Shown piece after piece: positions 8,894 to 16,831 of a stretch of DNA of 64,000 nt. Position 1 is the stretch's first letter. Each line of letters opens with the position of its first letter. This DNA is from Phytomonospora sp040655735. Lineage in GTDB: Bacteria; Actinomycetota; Actinomycetes; Mycobacteriales; Micromonosporaceae. The stretch spans positions 1 through 64,000 of the forward strand of contig NZ_JBFAKK010000020.1 in the NCBI RefSeq assembly GCF_040655735.1. Reading direction: 5' to 3'. A program made the position numbers and the translations under genes. The notes beneath the pieces were generated by a model, which saw only the letters and a program-made list of their open reading frames with translations, made no database searches and was not told the origin of the DNA.

Positions 8894-8921
8894 TTGACTC
8901 TCCTCTCCGAAGCGCTATATT
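8894..8921 (+). promoter_or_regulatory. sigma-70-type promoter of the DoxX-like gene
   Basis: TTGACT (8894-8899), a 16-bp spacer and TATATT (8916-8921) form one of the clearest housekeeping promoters in the window. Transcription should start near 8928, about 57 nt before the DoxX-like start codon. Confidence 0.75.
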
Positions 8922-8930
8922 CAACTTAGA

Positions 8931-8959
8931 CGTTAATTAACGAGTCGGTTAAACAACCG
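8931..8959. promoter_or_regulatory. operator: palindrome just downstream of the DoxX-like promoter
   Basis: A perfect 12-bp palindrome CGTTAATTAACG (8931-8942) lies at the predicted transcription start, followed by a second dyad, CGGTT and AACCG separated by 4 bp (8946-8959). The AT-rich sequence stands out from the GC-rich surroundings. The location fits a repressor block. Its regulator is not adjacent; MarR-, HxlR- or TetR-type repressors are candidates. Confidence 0.6.
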
Positions 8960-8984
8960 GCCCACGAAGACAAAGGACACCGAC

Positions 8985-9416
8985 ATGACCCAGGTCATCG
9001 CCTCCCAGATCCCCGCCACTTCCACCCGTACCGGCCGCGGTCGCGCCGCCACCGCCGGACTGTGGACCCTTCAGGTCCTCGGCGCCGCCCTCTTCGCCTT
9101 CTCGGCCGTGCCGAAGCTCATGCTGGCCGAGGCCACCACCGAGTCCGCCGCCGTCCTCGGCGTCGGGAGCTGGTTCTTCGTGGTGATCGGCCTGCTCGAA
9201 CTGGCCGGCGCGATCGCCCTGCTCGTCCCGATCCTGTCGGGCCTGGCCGCCTCGTGCTTCATCGCGCTGATGGTCGGCGCCCTGGCCACCCAGGTCATCT
9301 TCTTCGACGGCTTCGCCTGGTACATGCCGCTGGTCGGGCTCGCCCTGGTCGCCCCCGTCGCCTGGGCCCGCCGCGACCAGACCGGCCGCCTCTTCCGGAT
9401 CCTGCGCCGCCGCTAG
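8985..9416 (+). CDS. DoxX-like membrane protein
   Basis: A 143-residue membrane protein of the DoxX/DoxD-like family with four helices (about residues 24-45, 55-80, 82-103 and 108-125). The FAFSAVPKLMLAEA segment after the first helix and the LELAGAIALLVPIL helix are typical. DoxX-like proteins are linked to quinone or thiol redox chemistry and stress resistance, but most have no tested function. It has a good AAAGGAC ribosome site before ATG 8985, a strong promoter and an operator palindrome, so it looks like a tightly repressed inducible single gene. Confidence 0.8.
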   Translation: MTQVIASQIPATSTRTGRGRAATAGLWTLQVLGAALFAFSAVPKLMLAEATTESAAVLGVGSWFFVVIGLLELAGAIALLVPILSGLAASCFIALMVGALATQVIFFDGFAWYMPLVGLALVAPVAWARRDQTGRLFRILRRR

Positions 9417-9478
9417 GAACCCGACACGCAAGACCCGACGGCCGTCGCGCTCACGCGCGGCGGCCGTAAGCGTGCGCG

Positions 9479-9925
9479 CTACTGCGGCGGCCGCGCGAGG
9501 TAGGCCGTCTTGGCGTCGGCGGAGAACCCGCACGCCCGGTAGAACGCGTGCGTGGCGGGGGTCTTCGACCCCGTCTGGAGCATCGCCTTGTAGCAGCCCG
9601 CCGCCCAGGCGACGTCGAGCGTGCGGGCCATGATCTCCCGGCCGAGGCCCTTGCCGCGCAGATCCTCGTCGACGACAACGTTCTCGACCACCGCGTACGG
9701 CGAGGCCGAGCGCGTCAGATTCGGGACCAGGTTGAGGTAGGTCGTGGCGACCACGGTCCCCGCGCGCTCCAGGACGAACAGGCGCAGGTCCGGCGTCGCG
9801 AGGATCCGGGCGAAGACCTCGCGGGCGCCGGTGGCCGCGGGATCCGGGTCGCCGGGGTGGAGCTGGCGGTAGAGCCGTGCGACGGCGTCGAAGTCACCGG
9901 GTCCGGCCTCGCGGAAGAGATGCAT
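9479..9925 (-). CDS. GNAT-family N-acetyltransferase
   Basis: A 148-residue GCN5-related acetyltransferase. The N-terminal REAGPGDFDAVARLYRQLHPG and the acetyl-CoA loop motif VDEDLRGKGLGREIMARTLD (motif A, about residues 90-110) are clear, and the C-terminal TPATHAFYRACGF is motif B. The ATG at 9925 begins exactly at the fold; a longer in-frame extension is low-complexity and unlikely. The substrate is unknown. Confidence 0.85.
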   Translation of the reverse strand: MHLFREAGPGDFDAVARLYRQLHPGDPDPAATGAREVFARILATPDLRLFVLERAGTVVATTYLNLVPNLTRSASPYAVVENVVVDEDLRGKGLGREIMARTLDVAWAAGCYKAMLQTGSKTPATHAFYRACGFSADAKTAYLARPPQ

Positions 9926-10025
9926 GGGCGGAGGGTAGCGCCGGGTCTCCCGACGGTCAGCGGTCGCGGTCGTTCCTCGCAAAAGGCGAGAGAATATGGC
10001 TGAAATGCTAGTCTTCTCCAGACTT

Positions 10026-10040
10026 GGGCTCTTTGAGCCC
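10026..10040. terminator. hairpin with T-rich tail in the RCC1 gene leader
   Basis: GGGCTC-TTT-GAGCCC followed by TTTATTA looks like a short intrinsic terminator on the plus strand. It lies about 65 bp upstream of the RCC1 start and 100 bp from the divergent GNAT start, so it does not end any plus-strand gene seen here. It could attenuate the RCC1 transcript or be only a leader hairpin. Confidence 0.35.
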
Positions 10041-10104
10041 TTTATTACCATCGTCGGCCGTCGATGCTCGCGCGTCCGGATCGCGGCCGGCCCCAGGAGG
10101 GTTC

Positions 10105-11790
10105 ATGCGGGTGAGCGTTCGCCGGTTCGCGGCGGCGGTGGCGGGAGCTTTCATGGCCCTCGCGGTGACCGGTCCGGTGGCGGCGGCCGAGGGCGACGAG
10201 GTGTGGTCCTGGGGGCGCAACCAGTACGGGCAGCTGGGGAACGGGACGCTCAACGCCGCCGGAGAGCCCGTCCCCGGGCCCGTTTCGCTGCCTTCGGGGA
10301 CGACCGTGACCGCGGTCAGCGGCGGTTACGGCTTCTCGATCGCGTTGACCGCCGACGGCGAGGTCCTGGCCTGGGGATACAACGACGAAGGACAGCTCGG
10401 CGACGGTACCTACACCCGCACCACCGAACCGGTGAGCGTCGACCTGCCCGACGGGGTCACGATCACCGCGATCTCCGTCGGCGACGACCACACCCTGGCG
10501 CTGACCTCCGAGGGCACGGTGCTCGCCTGGGGCTACAACGAGTGGGGCCAGCTCGGCGACGGTTCCACCTCCGACCGCAACACCCCGGTCCTGGTCGATC
10601 TGCCCGCGGGAACCGTCGTGAAGTCGATCTCCGCCGGTTCCGGACACAGCCTCGCGCTGACCTCCACCGGTGAGGTACTGGCCTGGGGCGACAACGACTT
10701 CGGCCAGCTCGGCGACGGGACGACGACGCAACGAGAGACACCCGTCGAGGTGACCCTCCCCGCCGGAACCACCGTCACCGAGATCGCCGGCGGCGGCGAC
10801 CACAGCCTCGCCCTGACCGCCACCGGTGACGTGCTCGCCTGGGGCTACAACGCCGAGGGGCAGCTCGGCGACGGCACCACCACCAGGCGCACCACTCCCG
10901 TGACGACGCACATTCCGCCGGGAGTCACCGTCACCGCGATCGCCGCCGCCAGCGGCTTCATCAGTTTCGCGCTGACGTCGACAGGGGAACTGCTCGCCTG
11001 GGGCGACAACGCCTACGGACAACTCGGCGACGGCACCACCACCAGGCGCACCGAACCGATCATGGTCCACCTGCCCGCCGGTGCGAGCGTCGTCCAGGTC
11101 GCCGCCGGCGACGACCACGTCATCGCGCTCACCTCCGGCGGACGGATCTTCGCCTGGGGCTACAACCGCTACGGGCAGCTCGGCGACGGCTCCACCACCA
11201 ACCGCAGCGAGCCCGTCGAAGTGGAGCAGCCCGAGGGCTCGACCATCGTGGCCATCGGCTCGGGCAGTTACCACGGCCTCGCGATCGCGCGAGCGCCGAG
11301 CACCACCACGACGCTCACCGCGGAACCCGGCAAGGCGCGCACCGGCGAAGCGGTCACCTTCACCGCCGAAGTGGACTGCCCCAGCGGCAACCCCACCGGC
11401 ACGGTCGTCTTCACCGCCGACGGAGACGCGATCGGCAGCGCCGCCCTCCAGGACGGCAAGGCCACCCTCACCGTCACCGGCCTGCCCGAAGGCCGGCACG
11501 AGATCGTCGCGGCGTACCAAGGGAACGCCGACTGCCCGGCGTCCACCTCCGAAACGGTCGTCGTCACGATCACCGCCTGCGACGTCGACCCCGACGAGAC
11601 ACCGTCCCCCGACGAGACACCCTCTCCGGGTGAGACCCCGCCTCCAGGTCCCGCCGGCCCGCCGTCCTGCCGCGACTTCCTCGCGGTCACCGGCCCCGAC
11701 ACCGGCCTGATCGCGAGGACGGGCCTTGTCGTGACGCTCACCGGGGCGCTCGTCCTCCTCGCCGTCGTCGCTTCGCGACGCCGCGCCTGA
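10105..11790 (+). CDS. secreted RCC1-repeat beta-propeller with LAVTG cell-wall sorting signal
   Basis: A 561-residue exported protein starting at ATG 10105 after an AGGAGG site. A signal peptide covers residues 1-31 (RRFAAAVAGAFMALAVTGPVAAA). Residues 32-390 hold seven RCC1 repeats, each with a WGxNxxGQLGDG core, enough for one closed seven-bladed propeller. Residues 395-490 form an Ig-like domain (TTTLTAEPGKARTGEAVTFT), then a Pro/Glu/Ser linker with DETPSP-type repeats. The C-terminus has LAVTG at 526-530, a hydrophobic helix and RRRA: an LAXTG signal, the type recognised by class E sortases of actinobacteria. Predicted wall-anchored; the ligand is unknown and no sortase gene is adjacent. 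Confidence 0.85.
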   Translation: MRVSVRRFAAAVAGAFMALAVTGPVAAAEGDEVWSWGRNQYGQLGNGTLNAAGEPVPGPVSLPSGTTVTAVSGGYGFSIALTADGEVLAWGYNDEGQLGDGTYTRTTEPVSVDLPDGVTITAISVGDDHTLALTSEGTVLAWGYNEWGQLGDGSTSDRNTPVLVDLPAGTVVKSISAGSGHSLALTSTGEVLAWGDNDFGQLGDGTTTQRETPVEVTLPAGTTVTEIAGGGDHSLALTATGDVLAWGYNAEGQLGDGTTTRRTTPVTTHIPPGVTVTAIAAASGFISFALTSTGELLAWGDNAYGQLGDGTTTRRTEPIMVHLPAGASVVQVAAGDDHVIALTSGGRIFAWGYNRYGQLGDGSTTNRSEPVEVEQPEGSTIVAIGSGSYHGLAIARAPSTTTTLTAEPGKARTGEAVTFTAEVDCPSGNPTGTVVFTADGDAIGSAALQDGKATLTVTGLPEGRHEIVAAYQGNADCPASTSETVVVTITACDVDPDETPSPDETPSPGETPPPGPAGPPSCRDFLAVTGPDTGLIARTGLVVTLTGALVLLAVVASRRRA

Positions 11791-11833
11791 CGACGCGGAC
11801 GGGGCCTCCCGAGACGGTCGCCGACAGGACGAA

Positions 11834-11870
11834 CGATGCCCCTTGGACCGCTACGGTCCAAGGGGCATCG
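11834..11870. terminator. bidirectional terminator between the RCC1 and lpd genes
   Basis: A perfect 17-bp stem (arms 11834-11850 and 11854-11870, sequence CGATGCCCCTTGGACCG on the left) with a 3-nt CTA loop. It lies between the convergent RCC1 and lpd stop codons and should serve both strands. Confidence 0.85.
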
Positions 11871-11889
11871 CCCTGTCGTTCGCCGACGA

Positions 11890-13290
11890 CTACATGTTGA
11901 TCATGTGGCCCGCGAGGCCGTGGACGGCCTCCTTGACGGCCTCGCCCAGGGTCGGGTGGGCGTGGACGTTGCGGGCGACCTCGTGCACGGTGAGGTCCCA
12001 CTGCTGTGCCAGCGTCAGCTGCGGCAGCAGCTCGGTGACGTCGGGGCCGATCATGTGCGCGCCGAGCAGCTCGCCGTACTTCGCGTCGGACAGGACCTTC
12101 ACGAAACCGCCGGTCTCGCCGACGCCGTGGGCCTTGCCGTTGGCGCTGAAGGGGAACTTCGAGACCTTGACGTCGTAGCCCTTGTCCTTCGCCTGCGCCT
12201 CGGTCCAGCCGAAGGAGGCGATCTGCGGCTGGCAGTAGGTCGCGCGCGGGATCATGACGTAGTCGAGCTCCATGGTCTCCGCGCCGGCGATCGTCTCGGC
12301 GGCCACGACGCCCATCGCCTCGGCGGTGTGGGCGAGCATCAGCTTGGCGGTGACGTCGCCGATGGCGAAGATGTGCGGGACGTTGGTGCGGCCGCGCCCG
12401 TCGATGTCGATGGCGCCGCGCTCGGTGAGCTTCACGCCCGTCTTGTCGAGGCCGTAGCCGTCGACGCGGGGCTGGAAGCCGATCGCCTGGAGGACCTTGC
12501 CGGCCTCAAGGGTCTCCTGCTTGTCGCCCTTGGTGACGGTGACCTGCACCCCGTCGGCGGTTTCGGTGATCCCGTCGACCCGGGTGGCCAGGCGCACGTC
12601 GATGCCGTACTTCTTGTAGCGCTTGAGGAGCTCGGCGGAGACCTCGGCGTCTTCGAGGGGCACCATGCGGTCGGCGAACTCGACGATGGTGACCTTCACG
12701 CCGTAGTTGGACAGGATGTAGGCGAACTCGACGCCGATCGCGCCCGCGCCGGCGATGATGATCGACTCCGGAAGCGTCTCGGAGAGGATCTGCTGCTCGT
12801 AGGTGACGACCTTGTCGCTCACCTGCGTGCCGGGCAGCAGGCGGGTGGTCGCGCCGGTCGCGATGACCGCGTTGGTGAAGGTGACGGTCTCGCTGGAGCC
12901 GTCGGCCTTGTTCACCTCGATGGTGTTGGCGTCGGTGAAGACACCGCGACCGTCGAACTCGGTGATGCCGTTCTTCTTCATCAGGTAGTGGACGCCTTTG
13001 ACGCGGCCGTCGACGACTTTGCGGGAGCGGGTCCAGGCCTTGGAGAAGTCGGGTTTGGGGGTGCCTTCGATGCCCAGGCCGAAGAAGTCGTTCTCCTTGG
13101 TGACGATGTGGGCGAGTTCGGCGTTGCGCAGGAGGGCCTTCGACGGGATGCACCCGACGTTGAGGCACACACCGCCCCAGTGGCGTTCCTCGACCACGGC
13201 GGCGGTGAGGCCGAGCTGGCGGGCGCGGATCGCCGCGACGTATCCGCCGACGCCGGCGCCGAGGACGACTACGTCGAAGTGGTTGCTCAT
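11890..13290 (-). CDS. lpdA: dihydrolipoyl dehydrogenase
   Basis: A 466-residue pyridine nucleotide-disulfide oxidoreductase, the E3 component that reoxidises lipoamide in 2-oxoacid dehydrogenase complexes with NAD+. The FAD motif GAGVGGYVAAIRA starts at residue 11, the redox pair is in GGVCLNVGCIPSKAL (about 39-53), the NAD motif GAGAIGVEFA is near 178, and the C-terminal VHAHPTLGEAVKEA carries the active-site His-Glu. Length and motifs are complete. The ATG has a CAGGAGAG site. No E1/E2 genes are adjacent, which is common for actinobacterial lpd. A 58-bp internal piece of this gene recurs at 15646-15703. Confidence 0.93.
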   Translation of the reverse strand: MSNHFDVVVLGAGVGGYVAAIRARQLGLTAAVVEERHWGGVCLNVGCIPSKALLRNAELAHIVTKENDFFGLGIEGTPKPDFSKAWTRSRKVVDGRVKGVHYLMKKNGITEFDGRGVFTDANTIEVNKADGSSETVTFTNAVIATGATTRLLPGTQVSDKVVTYEQQILSETLPESIIIAGAGAIGVEFAYILSNYGVKVTIVEFADRMVPLEDAEVSAELLKRYKKYGIDVRLATRVDGITETADGVQVTVTKGDKQETLEAGKVLQAIGFQPRVDGYGLDKTGVKLTERGAIDIDGRGRTNVPHIFAIGDVTAKLMLAHTAEAMGVVAAETIAGAETMELDYVMIPRATYCQPQIASFGWTEAQAKDKGYDVKVSKFPFSANGKAHGVGETGGFVKVLSDAKYGELLGAHMIGPDVTELLPQLTLAQQWDLTVHEVARNVHAHPTLGEAVKEAVHGLAGHMINM

Positions 13291-13491
13291 CGGTTGCTCT
13301 CCTGGGTTCGTGTGGTGGCCGGTAGACCTGTAGGCGATGGTATGCGCACACGGGGGCGGGGTACCGGGGGATGTGACGTGTGAGACGTGGAGGACAGCGG
13401 TCCCAGGTCGGGGTGCCGGTCGCGGGCGGCCGGCTCACGTCACCGACGAGTTGTGAGCTGTCCGCTTCGGGTGCCTGGAAGTCTGGTCGGC

Positions 13492-14388
13492 GTGACAGCT
13501 GAGGAGTTCGAGCAGTACCGTGCTCGGTTGGTCGGTCTGGCCTACCGGATGCTGGGTTCGGCCGAGGAGGCCGAGGACGTCGTCCAGGACGCTTACCTGC
13601 GGTGGCACCGGGCGCTTGCCGTCACATCGCCGTGGGCGTGGCTGGCCAAGGTGGTCACCAACCTGTGTCTGAACCGGTTGACCTCCGCCCGCGTCCGCCG
13701 GGAGACCTACGTCGGGTCGTGGCTCCCGGAGCCGGTGTTGACCGCGCACGGCGGACTTGGGCCGTTGGACACGGTCGAGCAGCGGGAGTTCGTCTCGTTG
13801 GCCTTCCTGCTGCTCTTGGAACGGCTCAACCCGGTGGAGCGGGCGGTTTTCGTGCTCCGCGAAGCCTTCGGCTACAGCCATCGGGAGGTCGCCGAGGCCG
13901 TCGACTGCTCCGAGGCCAATTCCCGGCAGCTGTACAGGCGTGCCCGCCGGCGGCTGGCCGATGCGGGCGGTACCGCCGACGTCCCCCGGGCGGCCGCGCG
14001 CTCGGTGGACCGGATCCACCGAGATCTGGTGCAGGGCTTCCTGACCGCCGCTCAAGAAGGCGATCTTCCGGCCTTGGAGAAGCTGCTGGCGGAGGATGTG
14101 ACCGTGTGGGTGGACGGCGGCGGCAAGGTCAGCGCGGCCAGGCGCCCCATCGTCGGGGCGTCCCAAGTGGCGCGCTACCTGGCGGGATCACTGGAAACCG
14201 TCGGTGGACGAGTGCGGCTGTCGATCGCGGAGATCAACGGTGCTCTCGGCCTCCTGGCTCTGGCCGGTGACGAATTGATCGGAGTGCTGGTGCCGGAAAG
14301 CGCGAACGACCGGATCAGCGAGATCCGCATCATCGCCAACCCGGAGAAGCTCCGGTTGTCACATTCGGGCCCTCCTCGCGGTTCTTAA
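13492..14388 (+). CDS. ECF41-type RNA polymerase sigma factor with SnoaL-like domain
   Basis: A 298-residue ECF sigma factor of the ECF41 (SigJ-like) group, starting at GTG 13492. Sigma-2 (LVGLAYRMLGSAEEAEDVVQ) and sigma-4 (FGYSHREVAEAVDCSEANSR) are followed by a fused NTF2-like domain from residue 180. The group hallmarks are present: WLPEP between sigma-2 and sigma-4, a DGGGK motif and a near-C-terminal NPEKL. In ECF41 the fused domain controls activity in place of an anti-sigma factor. The next genes are an NAD(P)-dependent epimerase-like enzyme and a membrane protein; ECF41 genes are known to be paired with carboxymuconolactone decarboxylase, oxidoreductase or epimerase (COE) genes. Confidence 0.92.
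   Translation: MTAEEFEQYRARLVGLAYRMLGSAEEAEDVVQDAYLRWHRALAVTSPWAWLAKVVTNLCLNRLTSARVRRETYVGSWLPEPVLTAHGGLGPLDTVEQREFVSLAFLLLLERLNPVERAVFVLREAFGYSHREVAEAVDCSEANSRQLYRRARRRLADAGGTADVPRAAARSVDRIHRDLVQGFLTAAQEGDLPALEKLLAEDVTVWVDGGGKVSAARRPIVGASQVARYLAGSLETVGGRVRLSIAEINGALGLLALAGDELIGVLVPESANDRISEIRIIANPEKLRLSHSGPPRGS
14357..14363 (+). promoter_or_regulatory. candidate ECF41 -35 element
   Basis: TGTCACA here matches the -35 heptamer I recall for ECF41 target promoters. The expected CGTC -10 about 16 bp downstream is only imperfectly present (CGGT at 14379-14382). It lies in the last codons of the sigma gene, about 95 bp before the epimerase-like gene, where a target promoter is expected. Confidence 0.35.
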
Positions 14389-14455
14389 CGGTCGACCCGA
14401 AAGACCGCGCCGGCCGGGACGTCTCCCGGCCGGGCACGAGAGCCCAGAGGTACCC

Positions 14456-15184
14456 GTGACGAAACAGATCCTGGTGACAGGCGGCAGCGGCCGACTCGGC
14501 CGCGTGCTGCTCCCACTCCTCCAAGCCGCCGGTGACACCGTGCGTGCGCTGAGCCGCACCGGCAGTTGGCGCGGCGACCTGACGACCGGCGAAGGCCTGG
14601 CCGCAGCGGTCGCCGGCGTCGACACGATCGTCCACTGCGCCACCACCAATGGCCGAGGCGACGTCGAGAGCACCCGCAACCTCATCGAAGCGGCACTCCG
14701 GGCCGGACGCCCGCATCTCGTCTACGTGTCCATCGTCGGCGTCGACAGGGTCGCCATCCCGTACTACCGCGCGAAACTCGCCTGCGAACGGCTCGTCGAA
14801 GAATCCGGCCTGCCCTGGACGATCCAGCGCGCCACCCAGTTCCACGACCTCATCGTCTGGATGTGCGCCTCCCAGCGATGGTCGCCCGCGATCGTGATGC
14901 CCAAAGGAGTCAGCTTCCAGCCCATCGACACCCGCGACGTGGCAACCCGCATAGCCGAACTCACCGACGGGCCACAGGTAAACCGGCCACCGGACATGGG
15001 CGGGCCCGAGGTGCGCGACGCGAGCGACCTCGCCCGCGCCTACGTTCGCGCACGCTCCGGCCGCAAACCCGTCGTGGCACTGCCCATGCCGGGCGCCGGC
15101 ATCCGCGGCTACCGGCAAGGGCTGCATCTGGCCCCCGGCCATGCCGTCGGCCAGATCAGTTTCGACCGGTTCCTGGCCGCATGA
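14456..15184 (+). CDS. NAD(P)-dependent epimerase/NmrA-like protein (COE partner of ECF41)
   Basis: A 242-residue atypical SDR. The Rossmann motif VTGGSGRLGRVLLPLLQAAG begins at residue 6, then VDTIVHCATTNG marks the fourth strand, and YYRAKLACERLVEESGLPWT carries the usual YxxxK-type position. It starts at GTG 14456 with an AGAGG site. It is the oxidoreductase/epimerase member of an ECF41-COE pair and is a probable target of the upstream sigma factor. The downstream membrane protein overlaps it by ATGA. Confidence 0.85.
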   Translation: MTKQILVTGGSGRLGRVLLPLLQAAGDTVRALSRTGSWRGDLTTGEGLAAAVAGVDTIVHCATTNGRGDVESTRNLIEAALRAGRPHLVYVSIVGVDRVAIPYYRAKLACERLVEESGLPWTIQRATQFHDLIVWMCASQRWSPAIVMPKGVSFQPIDTRDVATRIAELTDGPQVNRPPDMGGPEVRDASDLARAYVRARSGRKPVVALPMPGAGIRGYRQGLHLAPGHAVGQISFDRFLAA

Positions 15185-15576
15185 ACGCGCGCACCTGGCT
15201 CCGAGCGGGCCTCGCGTTCCTCGCCGCGGCACAGTTCGCCGTGGGCTGCTGGGCCCTGCTGGCGCCCCGGTCGTTCTTCGACATCCCTTGGGTGGGCATG
15301 CGCATGCACTACAACGCTCATCTGATGATGGACTACGGAGCGATGAGCCTGGCCACGTCGGTGGTCCTCGGCGTGAGCGTCTTCGCCGTCACCAAGATCA
15401 TGACCCGCACCGCACTGGCGGTCTACACCGTCTTCGCCGCACCGCACCTCGTGATCCACATCCAGCTGCTGCACCACCTCACACCGAACGAACGGCTACC
15501 ACTGCTCACCGCGCTCACAGCCGCCGTCGTGATCCCGGCGGCGCTATTGCCCCTCACCGCAAAGCTCAAGAGGTAG
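15181..15576 (+). CDS. four-helix membrane protein in the ECF41 operon
   Basis: A 131-residue protein translationally coupled (ATGA overlap) to the epimerase-like gene. Four predicted membrane helices (about residues 8-28, 47-68, 74-97 and 105-126). The first loop has APRSFFDIPWVGMRMHYNAH. Arrangement and length resemble DUF4345/DoxX-like small membrane proteins, but I cannot name the family with certainty. Its operon position implies control by the ECF41 factor. Confidence 0.7.
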   Translation: MNARTWLRAGLAFLAAAQFAVGCWALLAPRSFFDIPWVGMRMHYNAHLMMDYGAMSLATSVVLGVSVFAVTKIMTRTALAVYTVFAAPHLVIHIQLLHHLTPNERLPLLTALTAAVVIPAALLPLTAKLKR

Positions 15577-15645
15577 CGGCTCCGACCGCTCCCGACTGAT
15601 GGGGCGAGGACCACCGCACGCCTCGCTCCACCGGAAGTTGGCTTA

Positions 15646-15703
15646 GGAGAAGTCGGAATTGGGGGTGCCTTCGATGCCCAGGCCGAAGAAGTCGTTCTCC
15701 TTG
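15646..15703. repeat. 58-bp fragment of lpdA copied into an intergenic region
   Basis: This stretch matches lpdA positions 13042-13099 at 56 of 58 bases, in the same orientation. The only differences are GT to AA at 15657-15658. Homology stops sharply at both sides. On the minus strand it encodes the KENDFFGLGIEGTP segment of lpd and then hits an in-frame stop. It lies between the ECF41 operon and the DUF4240 gene. Confidence 0.9.
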
Positions 15704-15772
15704 CCAGACCCCCGCCGCTTGCCGGGGATGGTCGCCTTCCAGTCCGCCGCGCCGGTGCGGCATGCTCCCCGC

Positions 15773-16204
15773 GTGGACGAGAACGCCTTCTGGCTGCTCA
15801 TCGAGGAATGTGGCCCACCGACGCCCGACCCCGAGGGCGAGGAGCTCGCCGCGGCCCTGGAGGCACGCCTGGCGAAGGGGCCGGTGTCCGCCGTCGTCGG
15901 CTTCGCCGAACGGCTCGCGGAGCTCTTGTACCGGCTCGACCGCCGGGAATACGGCGAGGACCTCTCCGGGGACGCGTTCCTTTACGTCCGGGCCGCCGTC
16001 ATCGTCGCCGGCCGCCGGGAGTACGAGGCGGTACTGGCCGACCCGCGACGCTTCGCGCCCTTCGCCGCCGACCAGGTGTGGGCCGAGAGCCTCATCTACG
16101 TCCCCGACCGGGCCTACGAGGGGCTCACCGGCCGGGAGTGGAGCCGCGACACGCGGTACAGCTTCGAGTCGTACTCCAACACCGCCGGGTGGGAGCGGGG
16201 CTGA
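15773..16204 (+). CDS. DUF4240 domain protein
   Basis: A 143-residue protein of the DUF4240 family (N-terminal MDENAFWLLIEE, later AFLYVRAAVIVAGRREYEAVL and YEGLTGREWSRDTRYSFESYSN). The function is unknown; members are common in actinobacteria and often lie near immunity-like genes. The GTG at 15773 is preferred, because the longer in-frame extension would be translated across the copied lpd fragment. A second DUF4240 protein is at 42549-43175. Confidence 0.75.
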   Translation: MDENAFWLLIEECGPPTPDPEGEELAAALEARLAKGPVSAVVGFAERLAELLYRLDRREYGEDLSGDAFLYVRAAVIVAGRREYEAVLADPRRFAPFAADQVWAESLIYVPDRAYEGLTGREWSRDTRYSFESYSNTAGWERG

Positions 16205-16309
16205 CCTCGCAGTCGGTGCACCGGGCCGAACATCTCGTGGCCTGCCGCCAAGGCGGTGGTCCGTGGACAGACGGGGTCTGATGGTGACCTGATGTGCCCG
16301 GTGGCGGGG

Positions 16310-16733
16310 AGCCGCGCTCGGCTCCCCGTCCCTGCGGATCAGTTGGCCGTCGGTGGCGCCGTCGGTCACGGCGAAGGCCATCGAGGAGGTGATCGCCACG
16401 CCCAGGGCCGCGCCGGTCGGTCCAGTAGGAGCCCTGCGGCGAGATCGCCGTCAGGAGCGGCAGACCGGTGCCGAGCAGCGCCATGCCGACGATCGCGATC
16501 GGCGCACGCCGAGCAGGTTCGGTGCGTCCGCCGAGCAGCAGCAGACCGCCGAAGGTCAGCAGGTAGCCGCTCATCACCCATTGGGCGCCACCGGGACCGA
16601 AACCGAACTCGGTCTCGATCGCGGGCGAGGCCAGCAGGACGGCCTGGGAGTCCACGATGACCATGAAGAAGGCCGCGCACAGCAGGGCGAGGGACCTCCA
16701 GCGTCGTGGGTCGGGCGGTGCCGACGTCCTTGC
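16310..16733 (-). pseudogene. remnant of a DHA2-type MFS transporter
   Basis: The minus strand encodes LALLCAAFFMVIVDSQAVLL and WVMSGYLLTFGGLLLLGGR, the start of helices 1 and 2 of a DHA2-family drug exporter. It then jumps to a later segment (GTGLPLLTAISPQGSYWT), shifts frame and continues as ITSSMAFAVTDGATDG. There is no start codon before helix 1, several helices are missing and the end is gone. This is a decayed gene with at least one internal deletion and one frameshift. The rest of 16205-16831 contains nothing else I can support. Confidence 0.75.
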
Positions 16734-16831
16734 GCGCCGACTACCCCGACTGTTTCCTGGAGGTGAGCGAGGTGCCCCTCTGGGATCCACTCGGGCCCCT
16801 GCGGGCGGATGAGCTGGAGAACCCGCGCCGT

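Noticed and set aside
10868..11060. Repeated 27-bp DNA in the RCC1 gene as a possible mobile or recombination repeat
   Set aside because: The similarity follows the RCC1 protein repeats (blades 5 and 6) and needs no separate explanation.
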